A stretch of DNA of 64,000 nucleotides from Clostridiales bacterium (GTDB lineage: Bacteria; Bacillota; Clostridia; Oscillospirales; Oscillospiraceae): the NCBI GenBank assembly GCA_019423635.1, contig JAHZBA010000008.1, positions 25,497-89,496 on the forward strand, read 5' to 3'. This document shows positions 1 to 8,096 of the stretch, in pieces. Positions within the stretch are counted from its first letter, which is position 1, and each line of letters begins with the position of its first letter. The position numbers and the translations under genes were made by a program. Below the pieces are notes generated by a model. It did no database searches. It saw nothing but the letters and a program-made list of their open reading frames with translations, and had not been told where the DNA came from.

Positions 1-207
1 GTGGAGGCCATTTTGAAGGCCAACGGCCTGGGCTTTGAGGACGTGGTGAAAACCACCTGCTTCCTGGCGGATATGGGCGATTTTGCGGCCTTTAACGGCG
101 TGTACGGGAAGTATTTCACCGGCAAGCCCGCCCGTTCCTGTGTTGCGGTGCGGGAGCTGCCCAAGAAGCTGCTGTGCGAGATTGAGATCATTGCCGCCTG
201 CCGGTAA
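1..207 (+). CDS. ridA: RidA/YjgF/L-PSP family protein, C-terminal part
   Basis: This is the C-terminal half of a Rid family protein. Active members hydrolyse reactive enamine/imine intermediates made by PLP enzymes to 2-oxo acids and ammonia. The visible 68 residues match the family C-terminal half: a [14 protein letters not shown] segment, the FNGVYGKYF helix, then a [13 protein letters not shown] strand whose Arg is the conserved substrate-carboxylate-binding position. Members are normally about 125 residues, so roughly 55 N-terminal residues lie outside the window and the GTG at base 1 is not the true start. The 2-oxoacid oxidoreductase genes follow after 132 bases on the same strand, which fits a role in 2-oxo acid or amino acid catabolism. 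Confidence 0.85.
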   Translation: MEAILKANGLGFEDVVKTTCFLADMGDFAAFNGVYGKYFTGKPARSCVAVRELPKKLLCEIEIIAACR

Positions 208-339
208 GGCTTGCCGCCTGCCGGGTATTTTCAGCTGCATATGCGATACACAGTGATTAGGATGCTGCGCTGTGCTGAGGGGACCCGCAGTGGTTTGCCT
301 CAGGGCAGATGACGGTAAACAGATCAAGGAGGAGTAAGC

Positions 340-918
340 ATGAGTGAAAAAGTAGAGATCCGCTGGCACGGCCGGGGCGGCCAGGGCGCGAAAACGGCGT
401 CCCTGCTGCTGGCGGACGCCGCCTTCAACACGGGCAAGTATGTCCAGGGCTTCCCGGAGTACGGCCCGGAGCGTATGGGGGCACCGATTACGGCGTACAA
501 CCGCATCAGTTCGGAGCGGAGCACCGTCCACTCCAACATCTATGAGCCCGATTACGTGGTCGTGGTGGACGAGACCCTCATCTCCGCCGTGGATGTGACG
601 GCGGGCCTGAAAAAAGAAGGGGCCATCGTCATCAACTCCGGCAAAAAGCCCGAGGAGCTGCGGCCCCTGCTCAAGGGCTACCAGGGCCGGGTGTGCACCA
701 TCGACGCCGGCAGGATCTCCGAGGAGGAGCTGGGCAAGAACTTCCCCAACACCCCCATGCTGGCGGCCATCGTGAAGGTCAGCGGCGTGGTGGATGCCGA
801 GGAGTTCGTCAAGGATATGGAGGCGTCCTTCAAGCATAAGTTTGCCTCCAAGCCCCAGGTCATCGAGGGCAACATGCGGGCCCTGAAACGCTCTATGGAG
901 GAGGTACAGGAAGGATGA
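340..918 (+). CDS. porG: 2-oxoacid:ferredoxin oxidoreductase, gamma subunit
   Basis: This is the gamma subunit of a four-subunit 2-oxoacid:acceptor oxidoreductase (pyruvate or branched-chain 2-oxo acid type). The enzyme oxidatively decarboxylates a 2-oxo acid to acyl-CoA and reduces ferredoxin in the cytoplasm. At 192 residues it has the usual length. It carries the glycine-rich GRGGQGA motif at residues 11-17 and the family segment FPEYGPERMGAPITAY. A strong AGGAGG site precedes the ATG. It is the first gene of the set and overlaps the delta gene by four bases (ATGA), indicating translational coupling. The exact substrate cannot be read from sequence; pyruvate and 2-oxoisovalerate are both possible. 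Confidence 0.9.
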   Translation: MSEKVEIRWHGRGGQGAKTASLLLADAAFNTGKYVQGFPEYGPERMGAPITAYNRISSERSTVHSNIYEPDYVVVVDETLISAVDVTAGLKKEGAIVINSGKKPEELRPLLKGYQGRVCTIDAGRISEEELGKNFPNTPMLAAIVKVSGVVDAEEFVKDMEASFKHKFASKPQVIEGNMRALKRSMEEVQEG

Positions 919-1223
919 GCCATTTAGCGAAGGACATGACCCCTCAGGTCACTTGGAAGGACATCACCCCCGGCGGCGCCATCTTTGAGGGCGGCACCTC
1001 CGAGGTTGTGGAGACCGGCGATTGGCGGACCATGAAGCCTGTGCTGGACTTTGACAAGTGCAGGCAGTGCCTGCTGTGCGCGCCGGTGTGCCCGGACATG
1101 TCCATCCCCGTGGGGAAGGACGGCAAGCGCGGCGATTTCAACTATTTCTTCTGCAAGGGCTGCGGCATCTGCGCCAATGTCTGCCCCTTCGGGGCCATCA
1201 CCATGGTCAAGGATTCTAAGTGA
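915..1223 (+). CDS. porD: 2-oxoacid:ferredoxin oxidoreductase, delta subunit (2x[4Fe-4S])
   Basis: This is the ferredoxin-like delta subunit (102 residues), which carries electrons from the TPP site to soluble ferredoxin. Two complete CxxCxxCxxxCP motifs are visible, with cysteines at 49, 52, 55, 59 and 80, 83, 86, 90. The roughly 45-residue N-terminal lead is typical of the fused delta subunits of POR/VOR enzymes. The start overlaps the gamma stop codon. The alpha subunit follows after 14 bases. Confidence 0.9.
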   Translation: MSHLAKDMTPQVTWKDITPGGAIFEGGTSEVVETGDWRTMKPVLDFDKCRQCLLCAPVCPDMSIPVGKDGKRGDFNYFFCKGCGICANVCPFGAITMVKDSK

Positions 1224-1237
1224 GGGGGTAGAATAAA

Positions 1238-2416
1238 ATGAGTATCAGAGAAAGACTGTCCGGCAACGAGGCCGTTGCCTATGCCATGAAGCAGATCAAC
1301 CCCGACGTCATGGGCGCGTATCCCATTACCCCCAGCACCGAGATCCCTCAGTATTTCTCCGCCTACGTGGATAACGGCGAGGTGGACACCGATTTCATCG
1401 CCGTGGAGTCCGAGCACTCCGCCATGTCCACCTGCATCGGCGCGGAAGCCGCCGGCTGCCGGGCCATTTCCGCCACCTCCTCCTGCGGCCTGATTTACAT
1501 GGCCGAGATGCTGTATGTGGCGGCCTCCGACCGTCTGCCCATCACCCTTGCGGTCAGCTGCCGCGCCCTCAGCGGCCCCATCAACATCAACAACGACCAC
1601 TCCGACGCCATGGCGGTCCGGGATGCCGGCTGGCTGATGCTGTTCGCCGAGACCAACCAGGAGGCCTATGACAACTACCTCCAGGCCATGCGGATCGGCG
1701 AGGCTGTGAGCCTGCCCATCATGATCTGCCAGGACGGCTTCATCACCTCCCACGCCATCGAGAACATCGAGCTGGAGGAGACAGAGGCGGTGCGGAAGTT
1801 CGTGGGCGAGTACAAGCCCGCACACTTCCTCCTGAACAAGGACGAGCCCATGGCCGTGGGTCCCTACTCCACGCCGGTGTACTACATGGAGACCAAGCGG
1901 GCGCAGGCCCAGGCCATGATGGACGCCAAGGACGTCATCAAGAAGGTTGCCGACGAGTTCGCCGCCTGGACGGGCCGTCAGTACGGCCTCATTGAGAAGT
2001 ACGAGATGGACGACGCCGAGGAGGCCATCCTCATCATCGGCTCCTCCGCCGGCACGGCCCGGGAGGCCATCAAGCAGCTGCGGGCCCAGGGCAAGAAGGT
2101 GGGCATGATTAAGATCCGCTCCTTCCGGCCCTTCCCGGCTGAGGAGATTGCGGACGCGCTGAAGAACGTGAAGGCCTTTGCAGCCATGGACAAGGACGAC
2201 AGCTTCAACGCCCACTGCGGCCCCATCTTCGCGGAGACCGCCGCCAGCCTCTATGCAGGCGGCATCTCCGGTCCCAAGGGCATCAGCTACATCTACGGTC
2301 TGGGCGGCCGGGACGTCCGCGTGGAGAGCATCCAGCATGTCTTCGCGGACCTGGAAAAGATCGCCGAGACCGGCGACGTGGGCGAGACCTACCGTTACCT
2401 GGACGTGCGCGAGTAA
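1238..2416 (+). CDS. porA: 2-oxoacid:ferredoxin oxidoreductase, alpha subunit
   Basis: This is the alpha subunit (392 residues). It supplies the pyrimidine-binding TPP domain (about residues 10-240) and the C-terminal transketolase-like domain (about 265-380, with the IIGSSAGTAREAI segment). Family features visible include GNEAVAYAMKQINPDV near the N-terminus, AYPITPSTEIPQY and the ESEHSAMS segment with the conserved glutamate near the TPP ring. The ribosome site is a GAGGGGG run before ATG. The gene lies between the delta and beta subunits, as in archaeal and clostridial POR/VOR operons. Confidence 0.92.
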   Translation: MSIRERLSGNEAVAYAMKQINPDVMGAYPITPSTEIPQYFSAYVDNGEVDTDFIAVESEHSAMSTCIGAEAAGCRAISATSSCGLIYMAEMLYVAASDRLPITLAVSCRALSGPININNDHSDAMAVRDAGWLMLFAETNQEAYDNYLQAMRIGEAVSLPIMICQDGFITSHAIENIELEETEAVRKFVGEYKPAHFLLNKDEPMAVGPYSTPVYYMETKRAQAQAMMDAKDVIKKVADEFAAWTGRQYGLIEKYEMDDAEEAILIIGSSAGTAREAIKQLRAQGKKVGMIKIRSFRPFPAEEIADALKNVKAFAAMDKDDSFNAHCGPIFAETAASLYAGGISGPKGISYIYGLGGRDVRVESIQHVFADLEKIAETGDVGETYRYLDVRE

Positions 2417-2432
2417 GGAGGGAGGAGTCAAA

Positions 2433-3365
2433 ATGGCCTATAATCTGAAAGAAAATGTAATGAAGGAAGACCGCTTTACCGGCGGTCACCGGATGTGTGC
2501 GGGCTGCGGCTGCCCCATCGCCGTTCGGACGGTGCTGCGGGCTCTGGAGCCGGAGGACCACGCGGTGGTCTGCTCCGCCACCTGCTGCCTGGAGGTCTCC
2601 TCCTTCATGTACCCCTATACGTCCTACAAGGACAGCTTCATTCACAACGCCTTTGAGAACGCCGCGGCGACCCTCTCCGGCGTGGAGACCGCTTACCACG
2701 CCATGAAGAAGCGGGGCAAGATCGACGCGACCTACAAGTTCATTGCCTTCGGCGGCGACGGCGGCACCTACGACATCGGCTTCCAGAGCCTCAGCGGCGC
2801 CATGGAGCGGGGACACGACATGGTGTATGTCTGCTACGACAACGAGGCGTACATGAACACGGGCATCCAGCGTTCCTCCTCCACCCCCCACTTCGCCGAT
2901 ACCACCACCACGCCGGTGGGCAAGGTGGTGCCCGGCAAGCCCCAGCAGAAGAAGAACCTGACGAAGATCATGGTGGCCCACGGGATTCCGTATGTTGCCC
3001 AGACCACCTTTATCGGGAACTTCAAGGACATTACGGAGAAGGCCCACAAGGCCATCTACACCCCCGGCGCGGCCTTCCTGAACGTGATGGCTCCCTGCCC
3101 CCGGGGCTGGCGGTATCCCAGCGAGAAGATGATGGAGATCACCAAGCTGGCGGTAGAGACCTGCGTGTGGCCCCTGTACGAGGTGGTCGAGGGCAAGTAC
3201 ATCCTCAGCTACAAGCCGAAGAACAAGCTGCCGGTGGAGGAGTATCTGAAGGCCCAGGGCCGCTTCGCCCACATGTTCAAGCCCGGCAACGAGTGGATGA
3301 TCGAAGAGGTCCAGAAGGAAGTCGATAAGAACTGGGAGGATCTGCTTAAGCTCTGCGAGCTGTAA
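2433..3365 (+). CDS. porB: 2-oxoacid:ferredoxin oxidoreductase, beta subunit (TPP-binding)
   Basis: This is the beta subunit (310 residues), which binds the thiamine diphosphate pyrophosphate and one 4Fe-4S cluster. It shows CAGCGCP (Cys22, Cys25) and the TPP/Mg motif GDGGTYDIG at 108-116, followed by NEAYMNTG at 137-144. The ATG at 2433 was chosen, not the longer upstream frame, because GGAGGGAGGAG lies just before it and the upstream part overlaps the alpha gene. A strong terminator follows at 3401, so the operon ends here. Confidence 0.92.
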   Translation: MAYNLKENVMKEDRFTGGHRMCAGCGCPIAVRTVLRALEPEDHAVVCSATCCLEVSSFMYPYTSYKDSFIHNAFENAAATLSGVETAYHAMKKRGKIDATYKFIAFGGDGGTYDIGFQSLSGAMERGHDMVYVCYDNEAYMNTGIQRSSSTPHFADTTTTPVGKVVPGKPQQKKNLTKIMVAHGIPYVAQTTFIGNFKDITEKAHKAIYTPGAAFLNVMAPCPRGWRYPSEKMMEITKLAVETCVWPLYEVVEGKYILSYKPKNKLPVEEYLKAQGRFAHMFKPGNEWMIEEVQKEVDKNWEDLLKLCEL

Positions 3366-3400
3366 AAAGTATTATCGTTTTACCTCCTGACTCTCTCAAA

Positions 3401-3437
3401 GACCGCCAGGAGCCCGAAGTTCGGGCTCCTGGCGGTC
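3401..3437 (+). terminator. Rho-independent terminator after the por operon
   Basis: There is an 18-bp perfect inverted repeat around one central base (left arm 3401-3418, right arm 3420-3437), followed by AGTTTTATT. It lies 35 bases after the beta-subunit stop. The near-perfect palindrome could also act on the opposite strand for the deoR-type gene that ends at 3739. Confidence 0.85.
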
Positions 3438-3439
3438 AG

Positions 3440-3738
3440 TTTTATTGGGTTCAAAAACCACAGGCTTAGTTGGTGGAGGTATCCCGTAAAAAAGCTTTAG
3501 CTTCAAGCTGCGAGCAAAGCGAGTTGACAAGAAGCCAATTGGCAGCTACACAAAGACTTTTGAAAGAAGATAAGTTGCCCGTTTACGGGCGGCGGGGCAA
3601 GAGATGCAGGCGAAAGACATTCGATGCGCCTTGAGAGGCCCGCCGGTATCAGGCCCTTCTGGGGTCTATTCAAGCCTCCGGCTTAGCCGGAGGTTTTGAC
3701 TATGCGGGGACAGGCCGGCATCTGACGGATGCGGCACG
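3440..3738 (+). ncRNA. Structured non-coding element, possibly an IS605-type omega-RNA/right-end remnant
   Basis: These 300 bases between the por terminator and the deoR-type gene hold no credible ORF but contain local hairpins. These include GCCCG-TTTA-CGGGC at 3577-3590 and an 8-bp stem with a TTA loop at 3675-3693, followed immediately by TTTTGAC. The shape (a long structured RNA ending in a GC hairpin and TTTTGAC, with the next bases free to act as guide) resembles right ends and omega-RNAs of IS200/IS605-type TnpB elements. No tnpA or tnpB remains nearby. This identification rests on resemblance and memory, not on a search. Confidence 0.35.
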
Positions 3739-4524
3739 TTATTTTGCGATAATGAGGGGGAGATGCAGACGATCAAATTCGGCGACCTGCTCTGGGGTGA
3801 TGCCGCTGTCTGTGATGAAGGTATCAATCCGTGCCGGGGGGAGAAAGGCCCGGCCGACCCGTTTTCCGAGCTTGGAGCTGTCAAGAAGTGCAATGCAGCG
3901 CTCGGCGTTGTCGATGTAGGAGAGTTTTGCGTCAATGGAGAGGTAGTCTGTGTTGCAAAGACCGGCGGTAAAATCAAAGGCATTTGCGGAGACAAAGGCC
4001 AAGTCATAGTGGAAAGAGGAAATGGCGCGGCAGGTGTCAGTCCCCTCCGTGGAGTTCTGTGCAAGATATACGGTGCCACCAGCAAAGAAGATATTCAACT
4101 TGGGGTGCGCGGAGAGGTAGGCGGGGATAAAGAGGTTGTTGGTCACCAGAGTAATGTCCTCTTTTTCTTGCAGGATTTTGCCAAGCTCCAGAGTGGTGGT
4201 ACTGGAATCTATGCCGATGATGGTTCCCGGGGAGATCAGGCTTAGGGCGGAGCGGGCGATTTGGGTTTTCTCATAGTGGCGCAGGGAGTAGCGCTGGAAG
4301 AGCGCGACGTCAAAAGAGGGATCTTCGTTGAGGGAGTAGTGGCCGGCGCTGCTGCGCAGAACCATCTTGGTGCCTAAGAGATAGTTGAGATCTCTGCGGA
4401 CGGTGACCTCCGAGACGCCGAGGAAGACGGCGAGCTCTTCAACCGTTACGTTAGAGCGGCTGTGCATGTATTCCAGCTCTCGCTCGTTTCTGCGCTTGAT
4501 TTCAAAAATGGGTGTTCTGGCCAT
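3739..4524 (-). CDS. DeoR family transcriptional regulator
   Basis: This is a DeoR-type sugar-phosphate-responsive repressor of 261 residues. The N-terminal winged helix (about residues 10-62) carries TVEELAVFLGVSEVTVRRDLNYL, the usual DeoR recognition helix. The C-terminal DeoRC sensor domain (about 80-245) contains GIDSSTTTLELGK, LVTNN and the LDSSKLGKR stretch that binds phosphosugars in the family. The ATG at 4524 is preferred over the 18-codon-longer frame because ACAGGAGG lies correctly upstream. It is divergent from the nucleoside phosphorylase operon at 4818 and is its most likely regulator. By family logic the inducer would be a pentose phosphate made by that pathway, but this is inference. 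Confidence 0.88.
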   Translation of the reverse strand: MARTPIFEIKRRNERELEYMHSRSNVTVEELAVFLGVSEVTVRRDLNYLLGTKMVLRSSAGHYSLNEDPSFDVALFQRYSLRHYEKTQIARSALSLISPGTIIGIDSSTTTLELGKILQEKEDITLVTNNLFIPAYLSAHPKLNIFFAGGTVYLAQNSTEGTDTCRAISSFHYDLAFVSANAFDFTAGLCNTDYLSIDAKLSYIDNAERCIALLDSSKLGKRVGRAFLPPARIDTFITDSGITPEQVAEFDRLHLPLIIAK

Positions 4525-4651
4525 GGGAGAACCTCCTGTATGATGGGAATTTATGAGATAAAAATCATATCGAACCAATTGTTTTTATTATTATACGATA
4601 CTTTTGGTAAAAACACCAGAAATATCTCCGGGATTTTGTGAGAAAAATTTG

Positions 4652-4680
4652 TTGATTTGTCGGGACCTTTGTGATATATA
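4652..4680 (+). promoter_or_regulatory. Predicted sigma-A promoter of the nucleoside catabolic operon
   Basis: TTGATT at 4652-4657 and TATATA at 4675-4680 are separated by 17 bases, inside a very AT-rich 293-base divergent region (4525-4817) that contrasts with the GC-rich surroundings. GATAAAAAT occurs twice in the same direction here, at 4557-4565 (between the deoR start and the promoter) and at 4733-4741 (downstream of the -10). These are candidate operator half-sites for the DeoR-type protein. Confidence 0.5.
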
Positions 4681-4817
4681 TGATAATAATAAGAAATTAA
4701 ATGAAATATTTATCTTAAAAAAGAAATGAAATGATAAAAATGGAAAAGCAACCAGACTTTTCCCGGGCTAGAGGAGGTAATTAATCAATAACGCTGTATA
4801 ACGAGTGGAGGGCGAAA

Positions 4818-6131
4818 ATGCGCATTTACGACATCATTGAAAAGAAGATCTGCCGCAAACAGCTGAGCAGGGAGGAGCTGCAATTTTTTGTGGAGGAGCT
4901 TTGCAGCGGAAGCCTTCCTGATTATCAGGCCTCTGCACTGATTATGGCCATGTTTCTGAATGGAATGAGCGCGCAGGAGACGGCGGAGTTGACCTCTGCA
5001 ATGGCGGCCTCCGGAGAGACGATTGATTTGTCCGGGATCGAGGGGATCAAGGTGGATAAACACTCAACCGGCGGGATTGGGGACAAGACCACGCTGGTGA
5101 TTGGCCCGGTGGTTGCAGCCTGTGGAGGAAAGATGGCGAAGATGTCCGGCCGGGGGCTGGGCACGGCCGGGGGGACCATTGATAAGCTGGAGTCCATCCC
5201 GGGATTCCGCATCGCCCTGACGAAGGAACAGTTTATTCAGTATGTCAATGAGATCGGGATGGCGGTGACGGGACAGACGGCCAATGTCGCCCCTGCGGAT
5301 AAGAAGATCTATGCGCTGCGGGATGTGATAGCAACAGTTTCCAGCATACCACTGATTGCCAGCAGCGTCATGAGCAAGAAGCTGGCGTCGGGAGCGGACA
5401 AGCTGGTGTTGGATGTTAAGATGGGCAGCGGCGCCTTTGTCAAGGACTTGGATGGCGCCAGGGAGCTGGCTCGGACCATGGTGGACATCGGAGAGCGGAA
5501 CGGCCGGGAGACCGTGGCGTTCATTACGAATATGGATCGGCCTCTGGGAAGGAATGTAGGGAATCTGTTGGAAGTACAGGAGGCCGCGCAGACGCTGCGG
5601 GGCGAGGGCCCGGATGACCTGGTGGAGGTTTGCCTCTGCCTTGCGGCGCAGATGCTGTCGCTTGCAGGACGGGGAAGCTATGAGGCGTGCCTGAAGCAGG
5701 CAGATGCTGCGCTGAAAAATGGAAGCGCCTTCCGGATTTTCCGGCGCTTTATTGAGACTCAGGGTGGAATCTTCGATGTGCTGGACCATCCGGAGCGCTA
5801 TTATCCCGTTCCGGCCAGCACCGCGATTTATGCACAGCGCTCCGGATATGCTGCGGTCGTTTCTGCAGAGGAGATTGGCCGGGCGGCTATGATGCTGGGC
5901 GCCGGCCGCGAGACGAAGGAATCCCAGATTGATTACACGGCAGGAATCGTTTTCCAAAAGAACTGTGGAGAGCATGTGGAAGTTGGCGAAGAGCTGTGCC
6001 GGCTGTATGCGCAAGACGAGAGTCGTTTTCCGGAGGCAGTAGAGGTGCTGAAGCGCACGCTGCTTGTCACCGACGAAAAGCCGGAAGTGCTTCCGCTGAT
6101 CTATGAGAAGGTCACAAAACACCGGAGTTAA
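4818..6131 (+). CDS. pdp: Pyrimidine-nucleoside phosphorylase
   Basis: This enzyme phosphorolyses pyrimidine nucleosides (uridine, thymidine, deoxyuridine) to the free base and (deoxy)ribose-1-phosphate in the cytosol. The 437 residues match the family length (about 433). Signature motifs are KHSTGGIGDKT (81-91, phosphate and nucleoside binding) and SGRGLGTAGGTIDKLES (110-126). Further matches are the alpha-domain start MRIYDIIEKK and VLDVKMGSGAF. The ribosome site is TGGAGG. It is the first gene of the operon, which continues with dehydrogenases, an ABC importer, an isomerase and an aldolase. No deoxyribose-phosphate aldolase or phosphopentomutase is present, so its pentose-1-phosphate product probably goes to the MtnA-like isomerase encoded downstream. 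Confidence 0.92.
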   Translation: MRIYDIIEKKICRKQLSREELQFFVEELCSGSLPDYQASALIMAMFLNGMSAQETAELTSAMAASGETIDLSGIEGIKVDKHSTGGIGDKTTLVIGPVVAACGGKMAKMSGRGLGTAGGTIDKLESIPGFRIALTKEQFIQYVNEIGMAVTGQTANVAPADKKIYALRDVIATVSSIPLIASSVMSKKLASGADKLVLDVKMGSGAFVKDLDGARELARTMVDIGERNGRETVAFITNMDRPLGRNVGNLLEVQEAAQTLRGEGPDDLVEVCLCLAAQMLSLAGRGSYEACLKQADAALKNGSAFRIFRRFIETQGGIFDVLDHPERYYPVPASTAIYAQRSGYAAVVSAEEIGRAAMMLGAGRETKESQIDYTAGIVFQKNCGEHVEVGEELCRLYAQDESRFPEAVEVLKRTLLVTDEKPEVLPLIYEKVTKHRS

Positions 6132-6413
6132 CAACAGTTGCGACCTGCAGCCTGTGCGGGACGAGGCGAAATTGGTTTTAGAATGTTTGTAATTTCCACG
6201 AAATGGAAGATCAAAGGGGACGAGGATGGGAATTGCAAGGCAAGGCGGGGAATGCAGCCAGGCAAACGGTTGTCAAGGGCGCACACAGCCATGCAATTCC
6301 CGGACCGCTGAACATGTTCAGCATTTGGGAAGATTACTCTATATGGCAGCCGTTGCAGAGATCAACGGGTTGGGCTGTTGTTGAGGAAGACAATGCGATA
6401 ACAGGAGGAGACT

Positions 6414-7208
6414 ATGGAAAAGAATGTGGTTTGTCAGGCAGTTGATTACACAGGCAAGGTCGTTGTTGTGACCGGGGCCGCATCGGGCGCAGGTGTGGGA
6501 ATTGCTAAGCGCTTTGCAGAAGCTGGCGCCAATGTGGTCATCACCTATCACAGCAACCGGGACGCCGCTGCAGAGCGTGTGGCGGAGATGGAGAAGCTGG
6601 GGGTGCGCTCCGGAGCGTATCACATGGATCAGCGGGACATTGCCTCGATTGATGGGACGATTACCACTGTCAAAAAGGACTTCGGTCGGCTGGATGTGGT
6701 TGTAAACAACGCGGGAATCTATCCCCATCAGAAGAACCTGGAGATGACCCAGGAGGAATGGGACGATATGCAAAACAGCAACACCCGCGGTGTCTTCTTT
6801 GTCTGTCAGGCGGCGGCAAAGGTGATGAAAGAGCAAAAAGAGGGAGGAGCCATCGTCAATATCTCCTCCATCAATGCGGATCGTCCCAGCGATACGCTGG
6901 TGCATTACGGTACCTCCAAGGCGGCCGTGGAGTTTTTGACCCGGGGTCTTGCCCACGACTGGGGCAAGTACGGAATTCGCGTGAACTGCATTGCGCCGGG
7001 TTTGATTGATAACCCCATGCTGGACACTTGGGTGCCGGGTTGGCGGAAGAGCTATTGCGAGCGGGCCCCTCTGGGTCGGCTGGTCTCCCCGCAAGATTTG
7101 GGAGATGCCGCCATCTTCCTTGGTTCTCCGCTGGCCAGTTTTATCACCGGCCAGATTCTGACGGTGGACGGCGGCGTGCTACTGGCACCTGCGTTTTTCT
7201 GGGATTGA
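6414..7208 (+). CDS. Short-chain dehydrogenase/reductase (SDR), classical type
   Basis: This is an NAD(P)-dependent SDR of 264 residues. The Rossmann motif is TGAASGAGVGIA (20-31), a mild variant of TGxxxGxG. NNAG is at 98-101, the catalytic Ser is at 151/152 (NISS), and YGTSK gives Tyr165 and Lys169. The C-terminal PLGRLVSPQDLG...VDGG region is typical of sugar- or polyol-type SDRs. An AGGAGG site precedes the ATG. The preceding 282 bases show no gene; a weak overlapping 80-codon frame there has no family features. Its place among nucleoside genes suggests it acts on an aldehyde, pentose or pentulose intermediate; the substrate is unknown. Confidence 0.85.
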   Translation: MEKNVVCQAVDYTGKVVVVTGAASGAGVGIAKRFAEAGANVVITYHSNRDAAAERVAEMEKLGVRSGAYHMDQRDIASIDGTITTVKKDFGRLDVVVNNAGIYPHQKNLEMTQEEWDDMQNSNTRGVFFVCQAAAKVMKEQKEGGAIVNISSINADRPSDTLVHYGTSKAAVEFLTRGLAHDWGKYGIRVNCIAPGLIDNPMLDTWVPGWRKSYCERAPLGRLVSPQDLGDAAIFLGSPLASFITGQILTVDGGVLLAPAFFWD

Positions 7209-7247
7209 GGTCTCACAGGGAATCTTAAATACTAAGGAGGAGAAAAA

Positions 7248-8039
7248 GTGGTTAGTTTTGAGGATCGTGTCGTTTATATCTCCGGCGGTTCCTGCATGAT
7301 GGCGCGGGGAACGGCAAGAGCATTTTTGGAAGCTGGGGCGAAGGTAGTGCTGGGAGATCTCCGGCAGGACCTGTTGAATGAGGCTAAGGCGGATCTGGTC
7401 AGCCAGGGCTTTGACGGGAACCGGATTTCCACGAGCCTGCTGGATCTGACCAAGCACAGCACGGTGAAAACAACCTTTGACGACGCGGAGAGAGCCTTTG
7501 GGAAGGTCGATGTTCTGGTGAATATTGCCGGCGTCATTATCGGTTACTACAAATTGACAGAGATGCGGGAAGAGGACTGGGATTTGACCTTTGAGGTGAA
7601 TGTAAAGGGTCTGACGCAGATGTGCTGCGAATTTGTGCGGAGACGCAGGGCGGTACATGCGCCAGGCAGCATCGTCAATGTGTCCTCTAACGCGGCAAAG
7701 GTGTGCTTCGGGGATATGGCGGATTACAACGCCTCCAAGGCGGCCGTCATGAATTTGACGCAGAGCATGGCGCTGGAGTGGTCGCCGGACTCCATCAACG
7801 TGAACGCCGTCTGCCCCGGCGCGGTGGATACGGCAATGCTCCGCAAGTGTATGGAGGAGTCCAAGCGGCTCTACGGAGGTGATATCGAGGAGATGCGGAA
7901 GACTTGGGGGCCGCCGCAGCTGGGACGGTTGATTCAGCCCTACGAGGTGGGCTGTGTCATTCGCTTCCTCGCCAGTGACGATGCGGCGATTATTCGTGGT
8001 CAGGCCATTTCTGTGGATGCAGGAAATACGCGCTGGTAA
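7248..8039 (+). CDS. SDR family oxidoreductase with a degenerate cofactor-binding loop
   Basis: This is a second SDR (263 residues, GTG start after AAGGAGGAG). The catalytic set is intact: NVSS (Ser146/147) and YNASK (Tyr160, Lys164). The glycine-rich dinucleotide loop, however, reads SGGSCMMARG at 12-21 in place of TGxxxGIG, and NNAG is NIAG (92-95). Only about half of the residues look shared with the preceding SDR, so it is not a recent duplicate. The altered loop may change cofactor affinity or orientation, or mark a subfamily with its own consensus. It is operonic with its neighbours (39-base gap upstream, 57 to the lipoprotein gene). Confidence 0.82.
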   Translation: MVSFEDRVVYISGGSCMMARGTARAFLEAGAKVVLGDLRQDLLNEAKADLVSQGFDGNRISTSLLDLTKHSTVKTTFDDAERAFGKVDVLVNIAGVIIGYYKLTEMREEDWDLTFEVNVKGLTQMCCEFVRRRRAVHAPGSIVNVSSNAAKVCFGDMADYNASKAAVMNLTQSMALEWSPDSINVNAVCPGAVDTAMLRKCMEESKRLYGGDIEEMRKTWGPPQLGRLIQPYEVGCVIRFLASDDAAIIRGQAISVDAGNTRW

Positions 8040-8061
8040 TGGCTGCCGACGGCAGCGCCAT
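8039..8061 (+). promoter_or_regulatory. Intergenic hairpin before the substrate-binding lipoprotein gene
   Basis: An imperfect inverted repeat (ATGGC-TGCCG-A-CGGCA-G-CGCCAT) begins at the stop codon of the second SDR, 36 bases before the lipoprotein start. It is followed by TTCAAATTCAATTT and not a clean T-run. It may act as an RNA-processing or stabilising element, or as a weak attenuator. Confidence 0.4.
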
Positions 8062-8096
8062 TTCAAATTCAATTTAAAATGATGGAGGATCAAAAC

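Noticed and set aside
1142..3272. Long minus-strand frames opposite the por genes (429 and 329 codons)
   Set aside because: They are GC-skew shadows rich in Gly, His, Leu and Val with no motifs, opposite well-supported genes.
6203..6445. 80-codon plus-strand frame before the first SDR
   Set aside because: It has no family features, overlaps the SDR start in another frame, and has Trp/Gly-rich composition unlike a conserved protein.
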